The notes under the pieces were generated by a model. It did not search any database. It was not told the origin of the DNA and saw only the letters and a list, made by a program, of their open reading frames with translations. A DNA stretch of 28,294 nucleotides from Opitutia bacterium (GTDB lineage: Bacteria > Verrucomicrobiota > Verrucomicrobiia > Opitutales > UBA953): the NCBI GenBank assembly GCA_021204635.1, contig JAJPZB010000183.1, positions 1-28,294 of the forward strand. The letters are read 5' to 3'. This document shows positions 13,480 through 20,417 of the stretch, in pieces. The translations under genes were made by a program, and so were the position numbers. Positions within the stretch are counted from its first letter, which is position 1. Each line of letters opens with the position of its first letter.

Positions 13480-15759
13480 TTATTTCGCAACAAACGCGCT
13501 CGCCGGAATTGCCTCCGCGTTCGCAGCGCCGGGTTTTTGCCACGACATTTCCAAACTCGGAGCGGCATTGTTCGCGGCGCACACGTATTCTATGCGAATC
13601 GGATGCAAGCCTTTTTTCAGCAGGACTTTTTTCGTTCCCTGTTTGTTTTGCGTTCCCAGATTCATGTATGAACTCGCCTGCGCGCCCGGCGTGTAAAGCT
13701 TGTCCGCGTCGATGAGCGGCATGACTTCGTGCAGGTGCACAAAGGCTTTTGAGCCGGCGGTCTTGTCGGTTTTCAAATAAAACACGTATTCGCCATCGGC
13801 GGGAATGTCGATGAAACCGTCGAGAGCGACGCCGACTGCGCCCGAGCCAGCGAGCGTCTTCGCGTCTGCCGGAATGAGATTTCCCGCGTCGTCAGCAGTT
13901 TTCAAACTTCCCGACTTTGCGACAGCGAGGTGCGTTTGCCTGAAATCCGGCACCCACGGGAACGCGTCTTTTTGCGTGAAGATTTTGTAATCGAGTTGCG
14001 CGGGCTTTGTCGCGTTCTCGGGCGCAACGGCGGGCACCGCGTTCACCGGCTTCTCAAAAAATGCCTTTGCCTCGCGGCCGACGGCGCCATCGACGGGGCG
14101 GCGCGTCGTGAGAAGTTTTTCGCGCATGCGCGCCTGAAGATTGAGTTTTTTGTCAATCGGCTTTCCTGCGAGATCGTTCTTTTCCTGCGGATCTTTTTCC
14201 GTGTCGTAAATCTCGAAAACCGTTTCGTTGAGCGGTTTGTCGCCGATGTCGATCGCGTGGCCCTTGTAGCCGTCAACAAAAACCACGAACTGGTTTTTGC
14301 GCGAGGCACCGCGATGTTTGGGCAAAAAGTCTTTGTAGTTCGGCGTCGCGCCATCGACAGAATATTCGATGTAGATGTCGCTCGGCATTTGTTGCCCGCC
14401 CTTTCCGGTCAGGTCCGGCAGCAGCGAAACGCCGCTCGACGAACTCGGCGCTGGCAGGCCTGCGGCGTCGGCGAATGTCGGCAACCAATCCTGGAATTGG
14501 CTCGGGTGGAGCGACGTTTTTCCGCCTTTGATTTGCGCGGGCCAGCAAACGATTGTCGGCTCGCGGATTCCGCCTTCGTCGGTGTCGCGTTTGATGCCGT
14601 CCATCATGCCGTAAGTTTTGAAATACTGTGGGTCTTGCGCCGGCTTGTTTTGCATGTCCGAATCGCTTCCCGCCTCGTTGTGCGGGCCGTTGTCGGAGGT
14701 GAAAATCACGAGTGTGTTGTCGGCAATTTTCATGTCGGAAAGCAGGCGGCGAATGTCGCCAACGGCGTCGTCAACGCGGCGTACCATCGTCGAGTGGCGT
14801 TGATTTCCGTCGCCGACAAATTTTTTGTTGTCGGGGTGAATAAATTCGTCGCGACCAATCCAATGCGCCCCCGCCTTTGTTGCGAGTTCCTGCGTCGATG
14901 TGTTGCAGGTCTGTGTCCCGTCCTTTGTCTCAACCCATTGCAAGCCACCTGTCTTGCCGCCGCCACGCGGATATGACGATGGCGGGACGCGGAGCGAGGC
15001 GTGCGGTGCAGTGAAATTAAGCATCAGGAAAAACGGCTTTTTCGTCTTCGCGGGATCGTTGTCCATGATCCATTTTTTCGCGCGAGCGGCGAACAGGTCG
15101 GTCGAATATGCGGAGACTTTTTCGAGCCCGTTTTTAATTCCCTGCTTTTGCGAGTGAATGATTTTGTCGTTTTCCCAAATCGCAGTGACCGCCGCCGACG
15201 CGTTGTTTGCGGGATAGTGGAAATGCCCGCCGAGGTGCGCGTTTAATCCCCAGAAATAATCGAAGCCGCGCGCGGTCGGCATCGCCGTCGTGGGAACATT
15301 GCTTTGCCCGCCGCCACCGACGCCCCACTTGCCGATGACCGCAGTCGAGTAGCCAGCTTGCTTCAAGACGCTTCCGAGCGTGTGGACGTCGGCAATCGGG
15401 TGGTCGAAATTGTTGTCGCGAACGTTGCGCGTGTGCCCCGTGTGCATTCCCGTAATCAGGCACGCACGAGCCGCCACCGAGACCGGCGCCGCCGTGTAGT
15501 GGCGGAGCAGGAGCATTCCCTCTTTCGCCATTTTGTCGAGCGAAGGCGTTTTGTATTTGTTGGGATGCTCGCGGTATTTGAAGCTGTTGCCGTATTTTTC
15601 CCAGTTGACGTTCAGGTCGCCCCAACCCATGTCGTCAACAAGAATGAAGATGATGTTCGGGCGCGCGCCTGACGCAGACGCGCCGTCGGCGGCTTGCGCG
15701 GAAATCGTGAACGGAGCAACGGAAAGTGCGCCGACAATGAGTTTCGTCGAGATTTTCAT
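13480..15759 (-). CDS. secreted Ser-type sulfatase with C-terminal PA14-like domain
   Basis: Family S1 sulfatases remove sulfate esters from sugars or glycans. From the ATG at 15759 the protein has 759 residues; in-frame upstream codons lie in the G-rich repeat and are not credible. A signal peptide (KLIVGALSVAPFTISAQA) precedes PNIIFILVDDMGWGDLN, with metal-binding Asp42/Asp43. The signature is S94-V-A-A-R98 followed by ACLITG: Ser replaces Cys at the formylglycine position and Ala replaces the usual Pro, so a radical-SAM maturase (anSME/AtsB type) would be needed. GKWG replaces the more common GKWH, as in a known subgroup. FTSDNGPHNEAGSD and DTDEGGIREPTIV supply later metal and substrate residues. 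The last 140 residues (about 610-745) look like a PA14-type sugar-binding beta-sandwich (DGFIDIPADGEYVFYLKT, KKGLHPIRIEY). Export to the periplasm or outside and a host or algal glycan substrate are inferred. Confidence 0.93.
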   Translation of the reverse strand: MKISTKLIVGALSVAPFTISAQAADGASASGARPNIIFILVDDMGWGDLNVNWEKYGNSFKYREHPNKYKTPSLDKMAKEGMLLLRHYTAAPVSVAARACLITGMHTGHTRNVRDNNFDHPIADVHTLGSVLKQAGYSTAVIGKWGVGGGGQSNVPTTAMPTARGFDYFWGLNAHLGGHFHYPANNASAAVTAIWENDKIIHSQKQGIKNGLEKVSAYSTDLFAARAKKWIMDNDPAKTKKPFFLMLNFTAPHASLRVPPSSYPRGGGKTGGLQWVETKDGTQTCNTSTQELATKAGAHWIGRDEFIHPDNKKFVGDGNQRHSTMVRRVDDAVGDIRRLLSDMKIADNTLVIFTSDNGPHNEAGSDSDMQNKPAQDPQYFKTYGMMDGIKRDTDEGGIREPTIVCWPAQIKGGKTSLHPSQFQDWLPTFADAAGLPAPSSSSGVSLLPDLTGKGGQQMPSDIYIEYSVDGATPNYKDFLPKHRGASRKNQFVVFVDGYKGHAIDIGDKPLNETVFEIYDTEKDPQEKNDLAGKPIDKKLNLQARMREKLLTTRRPVDGAVGREAKAFFEKPVNAVPAVAPENATKPAQLDYKIFTQKDAFPWVPDFRQTHLAVAKSGSLKTADDAGNLIPADAKTLAGSGAVGVALDGFIDIPADGEYVFYLKTDKTAGSKAFVHLHEVMPLIDADKLYTPGAQASSYMNLGTQNKQGTKKVLLKKGLHPIRIEYVCAANNAAPSLEMSWQKPGAANAEAIPASAFVAK

Positions 15760-15855
15760 GGCGTAGGAAAATGAGAAGAGAAAACGGGTAAAAGCTTTCT
15801 CGAAGATAATCAGGGGCGGGAAAACTTCAAAATTTTTTTGAGCGATTGTTGTCGC

Positions 15856-15908
15856 GGGTTGGTGGTGAGATCTGGGTTGGTGGTGAGATCTGGGTTGGTG
15901 GTGGCGGG
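15856..15908. repeat. three 18-bp tandem copies of GGGTTGGTGGTGAGATCT
   Basis: Copies start at 15856, 15874 and 15892; the first two are identical and the third diverges after 12 bases (GGGTTGGTGGTGGCGGG). They lie between the divergent sulfatase and ispF starts, about 100 and 50 bp from them. They are preceded by ATTGTTGTCGC, another word frequent in this window. Confidence 0.9.
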
Positions 15909-15959
15909 CGAGTTTTGATATTTGCGGAACAGGGCAAGGCAGGGCATAGTCTTTTACAC

Positions 15960-16481
15960 ATGCGCCAAGATGCAGAAAAAACAGAGAGCGGGGCGTCGTT
16001 CCCGCCATTTCGTATTGGAATAGGCTACGACGTCCATCGCGTAGAGGCGGGCCGCCGTTGCGTTCTCGGCGGGATCGAGATTCCCGCAGACTTCGGGTGT
16101 GTTGCGCACTCCGACGGCGACGTCGTCGCGCACGCCCTCGCCGACGCAATTTTGGGCGCGATGGCGTTGTCCGACATCGGGCATTTTTTCCCGCCAACCG
16201 ACCCCGCTTGCGAAGGAATAGATTCGATGAAAATTCTCGCCAAGTCTGTTGCGGAGGCGCGTTCCCGCAGGTATGCGCCGGTGAATGTCGATATTACCGT
16301 TGTCGCGGAACGCCCGAAAATCGGGAAGTTTGTGGTGGCGATGCGCGAGAAAATCGCCGGTGTGCTGGGCGTTCCCGTCGATCGCGTCGGGATAAAAGCC
16401 ACCACAAACGAGCGCCTCGACGATGTAGGGAAAGGGCAGGGCATTGCCGCTCACGCCGTTTGCCTGCTGATGGAAATTTGA
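15960..16481 (+). CDS. ispF: 2-C-methyl-D-erythritol 2,4-cyclodiphosphate synthase
   Basis: IspF cyclizes CDP-ME 2-phosphate to MEcPP in the non-mevalonate isoprenoid pathway; it is a zinc-dependent trimer. From the ATG at 15960 the protein has 173 residues, slightly longer than the usual 155-160 because of about 15 N-terminal residues. Motifs: GYDVHRVEAG with Asp and His zinc ligands, LGGIEIPADFGCVAHSDGDVVAHALADA with the third His, LSDIGHFFPPTDP, and the C-terminal KATTNERLDDVGKGQGIAAHAV. The frame is open farther upstream through the G-rich repeat but that part has no family similarity. It is followed by uppP 69 bp downstream on the same strand, fitting isoprenoid carrier metabolism. No clear ribosome binding site is visible. 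Confidence 0.95.
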   Translation: MRQDAEKTESGASFPPFRIGIGYDVHRVEAGRRCVLGGIEIPADFGCVAHSDGDVVAHALADAILGAMALSDIGHFFPPTDPACEGIDSMKILAKSVAEARSRRYAPVNVDITVVAERPKIGKFVVAMREKIAGVLGVPVDRVGIKATTNERLDDVGKGQGIAAHAVCLLMEI

Positions 16482-16550
16482 AAAATCAAGAAAATTCTTC
16501 GCAGGTTTTCTCGCGGGAAACGAATTTCACAACTATCCAAATCCGGCTAT

Positions 16551-17705
16551 ATGAAAAAATTTGCAATCTTCGCGACAGGCGCATCGTTTGTTGCGGCGGG
16601 AATTGTGGCGCTTTGCGCGCAGGAAAATTTTCCCCACAACAATGAGGACTCCGGCGACAATGCAGGCGGCGCCATTGTCGCCACCATAGACGTGAGTGGT
16701 GACAATTCCGCCGAGGCTCGCGACAACAGTGTCAAGGAAAATCCGCAAGTCGCCACAACAGTGGCGCCGAGAAGGGCGGAGGAAGTTTTCGATGCGAAAA
16801 ACGCGGCAATTCTCGGCATTGTCGAAGGTCTGACGGAATATCTTCCCATTTCTTCGACGGGGCATTTGATTTTGGCAAACAGCGTTCTCGGGCTCGACAC
16901 CGAGGATTCGCTTCTCGTGCGCGGTTGTGGCGAGAACGTGGATTGTGGTGAGAATCTCGTGCGCGATTCCAAGGGCGAGATTGTTTCCGTGAAATCCGCT
17001 GCCGACGCCTATTCGATAATCATTCAGTTCGGCGCGATTGTCGCCGTGATTTTCGCGTATTGGCGCCGCGTTTCGGGGACGATAATCGGCGTCCTGCGCC
17101 GCGATGTTCCGAGCCTGCGCCTCGCGAGAAACCTCATTGTCGCATTTATTCCTGCGGCAGTGCTGGGATTTTTGTTCTCGAACAAAATCGAGGAATTTTT
17201 GTTCAACCCCGTTTCTGTTGCGATTGCCCTCATCGTCGGCGGGATTTTGATGCTTGTCGTCGAAAGGCGGCGCAAGCGTCTCGTGGCGGCAATGCCGCAG
17301 AATTACGCGACCGAGATCGATTTGCAGGATATGTCGGCGCGGCAATCGCTCGTCGTCGGGCTCATGCAATGTCTCGCGCTTTGGCCGGGCATGAGCCGCT
17401 CCATGTCAACGATTGTCGGCGGGTATGTCGCGGGTCTCTCGCCGCGCCGAGCGACGGAATTTTCTTTCTTGCTCGGCTTGATAACGCTTTCCGCCGCGTC
17501 GATTTACAAGACTTTGAAGTCTTACACGGAAATGCTTGACGCGTTCGGCGCCGGCGTCTCGTTGCTCGGCCTTGCCATTGCGTTTGTTGCGGCGTTTGCC
17601 TCCGTGAAGTGGCTCGTGGAATGGATTTCGCGCCACGGTTTGGCGGCATTTTCGTGGTATCGCTTTGCGCTTGCGGCTGTGGTTTTGGTTTGGGCTTTTT
17701 GCTGA
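16551..17705 (+). CDS. uppP: undecaprenyl-diphosphatase with N-terminal extension and loop insertion
   Basis: UppP (BacA) dephosphorylates undecaprenyl pyrophosphate at the membrane to recycle the cell-wall lipid carrier. The enzyme core has the hallmark motifs EGLTEYLPISSTGH (92-105) and PGMSRSMSTIVGG (about 275-290), plus several hydrophobic helices (IIIQFGAIVAVIFAYW, NLIVAFIPAAVLGFLF, ALIVGGILMLVV, GLAIAFVAAFASVKWLV, FALAAVVLVWAF). Normal UppP starts a few residues before AAILGxVEG, but this one has about 84 residues before it: a signal-peptide-like hydrophobic start (FAIFATGASFVAAGIVALCA) and then an Asn/Asp/Gly/Ala spacer. A second insertion of about 30 residues (GCGENVDCGENLVRD) falls between the first motif and the next helix. 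The total is 384 residues against about 270. It is between ispF and comM. Confidence 0.92.
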   Translation: MKKFAIFATGASFVAAGIVALCAQENFPHNNEDSGDNAGGAIVATIDVSGDNSAEARDNSVKENPQVATTVAPRRAEEVFDAKNAAILGIVEGLTEYLPISSTGHLILANSVLGLDTEDSLLVRGCGENVDCGENLVRDSKGEIVSVKSAADAYSIIIQFGAIVAVIFAYWRRVSGTIIGVLRRDVPSLRLARNLIVAFIPAAVLGFLFSNKIEEFLFNPVSVAIALIVGGILMLVVERRRKRLVAAMPQNYATEIDLQDMSARQSLVVGLMQCLALWPGMSRSMSTIVGGYVAGLSPRRATEFSFLLGLITLSAASIYKTLKSYTEMLDAFGAGVSLLGLAIAFVAAFASVKWLVEWISRHGLAAFSWYRFALAAVVLVWAFC

Positions 17706-17747
17706 AATTTATCGCCTTTGCTGACGCCGTTTTATTAGCGTTCAAAA

Positions 17748-19313
17748 ATGTTTTCTAATGTCCATTCCGGCGCGTTGCGGGGGGTTGAAGCGTGCCCCGT
17801 TCAGGTCGAATCCAAGTCAAACATGCCGGGAGATCCGCATGTTTTCATCGTTGGTTTGCCGGACGCCGCAGTGAAAGAATCCGTCGATCGCGTGATGGCG
17901 GCATTTTCAAACTCGAAACTTCCGTCGCCAAAATCGAAGACCATTGTGAATCTTGCGCCCGGCGATTTGCGAAAAGAAGGGCCGATGTATGATTTGCCGA
18001 TTGCGATCGCAATGCTTGCCGGAAATGGAGTTATTCCGCCGAATTTTCTCGAAAAATACATCATCGCAGGCGAACTCGGGCTCGACGGTTCGGTGCGCTC
18101 TGTCAAGGGCGGAGTTTCGCTCGCACTACTCGCGCGCAAGGAAAATCGCGACTTGATTTTGCCGAAAAAATCGGCGGAAGAAGCTGTGCTCGTCGAGGGA
18201 CCGAAGGTTTATGTCGTGGAGACGCTGTCGGAATGCGTGAATTTTTTGTCCGGAAAGCTTCCCGACAAAAAGCCGCTCACCGTGGAGAAAAGCCCGTTCG
18301 CGGCCGGGCTCGACGCGCCTCCGCCGGTGGATTTCTCGGAGGTGAAAGGGCAAAAGCACGTTCGCCGCGCTGTCGAAGTCGCCGTCGCCGGCGGGCATAA
18401 TATCCTGATGATCGGCTCGCCAGGCTCGGGGAAAAGCATGATCGCAAAACGCATTCCGACGATTTTGCCGGAGCCGTCTCTCGACGAATTTTTGGAAATT
18501 CTTGGCGTGCATTCCGCCGCGGGAATGACGCTGACGGACGAGCGACTTTCAATTCGCAGACCGTTTCGCGCGCCGCACCACACAATTTCCGACGTCGGCT
18601 TGATCGGCGGTGGAAGCTCGCCAGGACCCGGCGAAATTTCGCTCGCGCACAACGGCGTTTTGTTTCTCGACGAATTTCCGGAATTTAAACGTTCGGCGCT
18701 CGAAGTCATGCGGCAGCCGCTCGAAGATGGCGAAGTCACGATCTCGCGTGCAGCAGGGAAGGTCACGTTGCCGTCGCGCTTCATGCTCGTCGCCGCAATG
18801 AACCCGTGCCCGTGCGGATATCTCGGCGATTCCCGCAGAAAATGCGTTTGCTCGCCCTTGCAAATTCAGCGATATCGCGCGCGAATTTCCGGACCGCTTC
18901 TCGACAGAATTGACATTCATATCGAGGCTCCGACGCTCTCGATAGACGAACTGCGCACATCTGCGCCAGGCGAATCTTCCGCCGTCATGCGCGAACGAAT
19001 TGTCGCCGCCCGCGAACGCCAAACACGGAGATTTGCCGGAGAAGATGCCGCCGCGCCGGCAGGCGACAAAACGCGCTGCAACGCGAGAATGAGCTCGCGG
19101 CAAATTCGCGAATATTGCGAGCTCGATTCATCGCAAGGTTTGATTTTGCAACGCGCAATGGAGCGGCTCGGGCTCTCCGCTCGCGCATTTGACAGAATTT
19201 TGAAAGTATCGCGAACAATTGCAGATCTTGCGGGCTCAGAAAAAATCCAGACCGAGCATTTGCTCGAAGCCATAAATTATCGTTCGCTCGACCGCGTCTC
19301 GCAGTACTTCTAA
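17748..19313 (+). CDS. comM: YifB/ComM-family Mg-chelatase-like AAA+ protein
   Basis: ComM (YifB) is a hexameric helicase that promotes branch migration during natural transformation in some species; homologs are widespread even where competence is unproven. The protein has 521 residues, typical. An N-terminal Lon-like domain covers about 1-185 (GALRGVEACPVQVE, IVGLPDAAVKESVDRVMAAF, IAGELGLDGSVRSVKGG). The AAA+ domain has Walker A GSPGSGKS at 223-230, GGGSSPGPGEISLAHNGVLFLDEFPEF with Walker B, VTISRAAGKVTLPSRFMLVAAMNPCPCGY and a Cys cluster (CPCGYLGDSRRKCVCS) that may bind zinc. The C-terminal domain ends EAINYRSLDR. Its start is 42 bp after uppP, so co-transcription is likely. Confidence 0.95.
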   Translation: MFSNVHSGALRGVEACPVQVESKSNMPGDPHVFIVGLPDAAVKESVDRVMAAFSNSKLPSPKSKTIVNLAPGDLRKEGPMYDLPIAIAMLAGNGVIPPNFLEKYIIAGELGLDGSVRSVKGGVSLALLARKENRDLILPKKSAEEAVLVEGPKVYVVETLSECVNFLSGKLPDKKPLTVEKSPFAAGLDAPPPVDFSEVKGQKHVRRAVEVAVAGGHNILMIGSPGSGKSMIAKRIPTILPEPSLDEFLEILGVHSAAGMTLTDERLSIRRPFRAPHHTISDVGLIGGGSSPGPGEISLAHNGVLFLDEFPEFKRSALEVMRQPLEDGEVTISRAAGKVTLPSRFMLVAAMNPCPCGYLGDSRRKCVCSPLQIQRYRARISGPLLDRIDIHIEAPTLSIDELRTSAPGESSAVMRERIVAARERQTRRFAGEDAAAPAGDKTRCNARMSSRQIREYCELDSSQGLILQRAMERLGLSARAFDRILKVSRTIADLAGSEKIQTEHLLEAINYRSLDRVSQYF

Positions 19314-19338
19314 ACTGACTTTTTCGAGGATAAAATAT

Positions 19339-19367
19339 GTCCGCAGGAGCGATAAACTCCTGCGGAC
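19339..19367 (+). promoter_or_regulatory. module A hairpin upstream of a tiny ORF
   Basis: A perfect 11-bp stem (GTCCGCAGGAG / CTCCTGCGGAC) with a 7-base loop is preceded directly by a TAAAAT -10-like hexamer (19331-19336). The hairpin ends 17 bases before an ATG. Related hairpins occur at 19601, 19794 and 20139. Confidence 0.7.
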
Positions 19368-19384
19368 GGCAGAAAGGCTCTCAA

Positions 19385-19462
19385 ATGACCTTTGATTCAG
19401 GTGAGCCTCCGAGTTTGCTAATGCTCCGAGTTTTGTCAATCAAAAAGCGGATAAAATTTTAA
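19385..19462 (+). CDS. module A tiny ORF (25 residues), divergent relative of the 19650 peptide
   Basis: The frame starts at ATG 19385, behind GAAAGGCTC, and stops at 19462. Its second half (LLMLRVLSIKKR) aligns without gaps to LLLLLILSIRK of the 19650 peptide, including the DNA word TTTTGTCAATCA. The first half (TFDSGEPPS) is not hydrophobic, so this copy may be degenerate. It is too short for standard gene finders. Whether it is translated is unknown. Confidence 0.35.
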   Translation: MTFDSGEPPSLLMLRVLSIKKRIKF

Positions 19463-19569
19463 TATTGCAAAAATATTTTTTCTCATCCCGTTGATGTAGC
19501 GTTGACGCCGCTTCCGCTTGCTGTTTTTGTTCGTCGAAGTTCTTTTTTTCGCGGGGCGCTCCTGATCCG

Positions 19570-19599
19570 TTGAAACGTCCGGCAGATACAGGATACAAA
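19570..19599 (+). promoter_or_regulatory. predicted promoter of module B
   Basis: TTGAAA (19570-19575) and TACAAA (19594-19599) are separated by 18 bases and conserved in module C. The -10-like box abuts the hairpin, so the transcript would start within or next to the stem. Confidence 0.4.
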
Positions 19600-19600
19600 T

Positions 19601-19632
19601 GCGCCCGCAGGAGCAGCAACTCCCGCGGGCGC
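19601..19632 (+). promoter_or_regulatory. module B hairpin
   Basis: GCGCCCGCAGGAG pairs with CTCCCGCGGGCGC, 13 positions with one A-C mismatch and a 6-base loop. It is placed 17 bases upstream of the 19650 ATG. Confidence 0.7.
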
Positions 19633-19649
19633 TAGAAAGAAGGTGCACA

Positions 19650-19712
19650 ATGATCACCCTGATAGTGGTGCTTATGTTGCTACTGCTTTTGATTTTGTCA
19701 ATCAGAAAGTAG
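19650..19712 (+). CDS. putative 20-residue hydrophobic peptide (type I toxin-like)
   Basis: The frame encodes MITLIVVLMLLLLLILSIRK and then TAG. Seventeen residues are apolar and it ends in a basic pair, so it would form a single membrane helix. An AAGAAGGTG Shine-Dalgarno lies 5-8 bases upstream. Size and composition recall type I toxin peptides such as Ibs, although no sequence relationship to a named family is claimed. The 5' hairpin, the strong hydrophobic bias in one frame only, the ribosome binding site and the presence of related copies nearby support it being a real gene. Against it: the length is so short that chance cannot be excluded, and no antisense RNA is proven. Of the four modules this is the only one with an uninterrupted hydrophobic reading frame. 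The likely location is the inner membrane. Confidence 0.5.
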   Translation: MITLIVVLMLLLLLILSIRK

Positions 19713-19725
19713 AGCATGGCTTAAA

Positions 19726-19749
19726 GTTTCCCGTCGCGAGGCGGGAAAC
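19726..19749. terminator. hairpin following module B ORF
   Basis: GTTTCCCGTC and GGCGGGAAAC form a 10-bp stem (one G-T pair) around GCGA. There is no T-run on the plus side; on the minus side TTTAA follows. It is conserved at 20266-20289, where the stem is perfect. It may be a 3' stabilizing stem or an antisense terminator rather than a plus-strand terminator. Confidence 0.45.
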
Positions 19750-19793
19750 GCCACTGCTATTGGCCAAAACGTCGCCATGTCTTAGGATAAAAT

Positions 19794-19826
19794 ACGCCCG
19801 CAGGAAGCCCAAATTCCTGCGGGCGT
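19794..19826 (+). promoter_or_regulatory. module D hairpin
   Basis: This is a perfect 13-bp stem, ACGCCCGCAGGAA / TTCCTGCGGGCGT, with a 7-base loop. TAAAAT (19788-19793) abuts it. Compared with the other copies the loop-closing pair is A-T rather than G-C, a compensatory change. Confidence 0.7.
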
Positions 19827-19840
19827 GGAGGGGAGCAATA

Positions 19841-19906
19841 ATGCTCACATCAACAGGCGTCCATGCTGTTGTTGTTTCTTATTCCCGTCAACTAAAAAAA
19901 TCATAG
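19841..19906 (+). pseudogene. module D tiny ORF, probably frameshifted
   Basis: An ATG behind GGAGGGGAGC opens a 21-residue frame that is not clearly hydrophobic (LTSTGVHAVVVSYSRQLKKS). A second frame, from ATG 19863, reads MLLLFLIPVN and stops. The hydrophobic stretch in the wrong frame suggests a shift from a longer hydrophobic peptide like that at 19650. Either reading could still be translated. Confidence 0.35.
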
Positions 19907-20107
19907 CAAATATGGTTTTCCTAAAAATCTTTTAAAAATATTGCCGCAATTACTGAGCATATAGCTGTATAAATTCTGTAAAGCTCTTCTTATTTTTGCT
20001 GTTAGATAAAAATATTTTTTTGTATTCTGTGGTTGTAGCGTTGACGGAGCTCTCGCTCGTTGTTTTTGTTTGCCAAAGTTCCTTTTCCGCAGAGCCATCC
20101 TGATCCG

Positions 20108-20137
20108 TTGAAACGCCCGACAGATACAGGATACAAA
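20108..20137 (+). promoter_or_regulatory. predicted promoter of module C
   Basis: TTGAAA (20108-20113), an 18-base spacer and TACAAA (20132-20137), the same arrangement as in module B. Confidence 0.4.
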
Positions 20138-20138
20138 T

Positions 20139-20171
20139 GCGCCCGCAGGAGGACCAAACTCCTGCGAGCGC
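20139..20171 (+). promoter_or_regulatory. module C hairpin
   Basis: GCGCCCGCAGGAG pairs with CTCCTGCGAGCGC with one C-A mismatch. It lies 16 bases before the ATG at 20188. Confidence 0.7.
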
Positions 20172-20187
20172 GGAAAGGAGCAAAACA

Positions 20188-20232
20188 ATGCTCTCATTAA
20201 TCGTGGTGCTCACATATTGCTACTGCTTTTGA
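20188..20232 (+). pseudogene. module C tiny ORF, frameshifted copy of the 19650 peptide
   Basis: It starts MLSLIVVLTYCYCF and then TGA. The first part (LIVVL) matches the 19650 peptide, but two extra bases near 20210 shift the frame, so the conserved leucine run (TTGCTACTGCTTTTG) is read out of frame and stops early. AAAGGAG precedes the ATG. This looks like an inactivated copy. Confidence 0.45.
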
Positions 20233-20265
20233 TTTTGTCAATCAGAAAGTAGTGCACGGATTAAA

Positions 20266-20289
20266 GTTTCCCGCCGCGAGGCGGGAAAC
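20266..20289. terminator. hairpin following module C ORF
   Basis: A perfect 10-bp stem GTTTCCCGCC / GGCGGGAAAC closed by a GCGA tetraloop. The counterpart at 19726 keeps pairing by a G-T pair. There is no plus-strand T-run. Confidence 0.45.
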
Positions 20290-20314
20290 GCCACTACCAC
20301 TCTCGATTTTGACG

Positions 20315-20338
20315 CGGAAACATTTGCGTTTCCGTTTT
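20315..20338 (+). terminator. probable intrinsic terminator ending the module array
   Basis: CGGAAAC (20315-20321) pairs with GTTTCCG (20328-20334), followed by TTTT. It separates the module array from the exported protein gene at 20418. Confidence 0.55.
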
Positions 20339-20417
20339 GATTGACTTTTTGACATCTTACGTCCCGAATATTCCCAATTGTCAGTGGTGTTGCTTTTGTT
20401 AAGGACGATTTTTCGCG

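Larger units (their letters stand above)
19469..19756 (+). repeat. 288-bp duplicated block, copy 1 (module B)
   Basis: This block runs from an A/T-rich start (AAAAATATTTTTT) through TGTAGCGTTGACG, a conserved CCTGATCCGTTGAAACG, the hairpin and tiny ORF, to GCGGGAAACGCCACT. It matches the block at 20008-20295, which has the same total length, with small indels inside. It looks like a duplication of one locus. Confidence 0.8.
20008..20295 (+). repeat. 288-bp duplicated block, copy 2 (module C)
   Basis: This block is similar to 19469-19756 along its whole length. The most conserved parts are the promoter-like segment with its hairpin, and the segment from TTGCTACTGCTTTTG through the tail hairpin. 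The stretch between blocks (19757-20007) holds module D and then A/T-rich sequence without visible genes. Confidence 0.8.

Noticed and set aside
15846..15959. N-terminal extension of IspF through the tandem repeat
   Set aside because: The extra residues only translate the repeat (VGGEIW units), and the IspF family starts close to the ATG at 15960.
15760..16197. N-terminal extension of the sulfatase frame upstream of 15759
   Set aside because: It would translate the G-rich tandem repeat and the antisense of ispF, and would put the signal peptide in the middle of the protein.
19339..20171. CRISPR array
   Set aside because: The four hairpins are 193-345 bp apart and irregularly spaced, without uniform spacers or cas genes.
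19436..20213. Two minus-strand frames sharing a CGRICILYL-type segment in the module array
   Set aside because: Their similarity is explained by the duplicated DNA (promoter plus hairpin read in reverse). They have no protein-like pattern beyond the repeat and no credible start.
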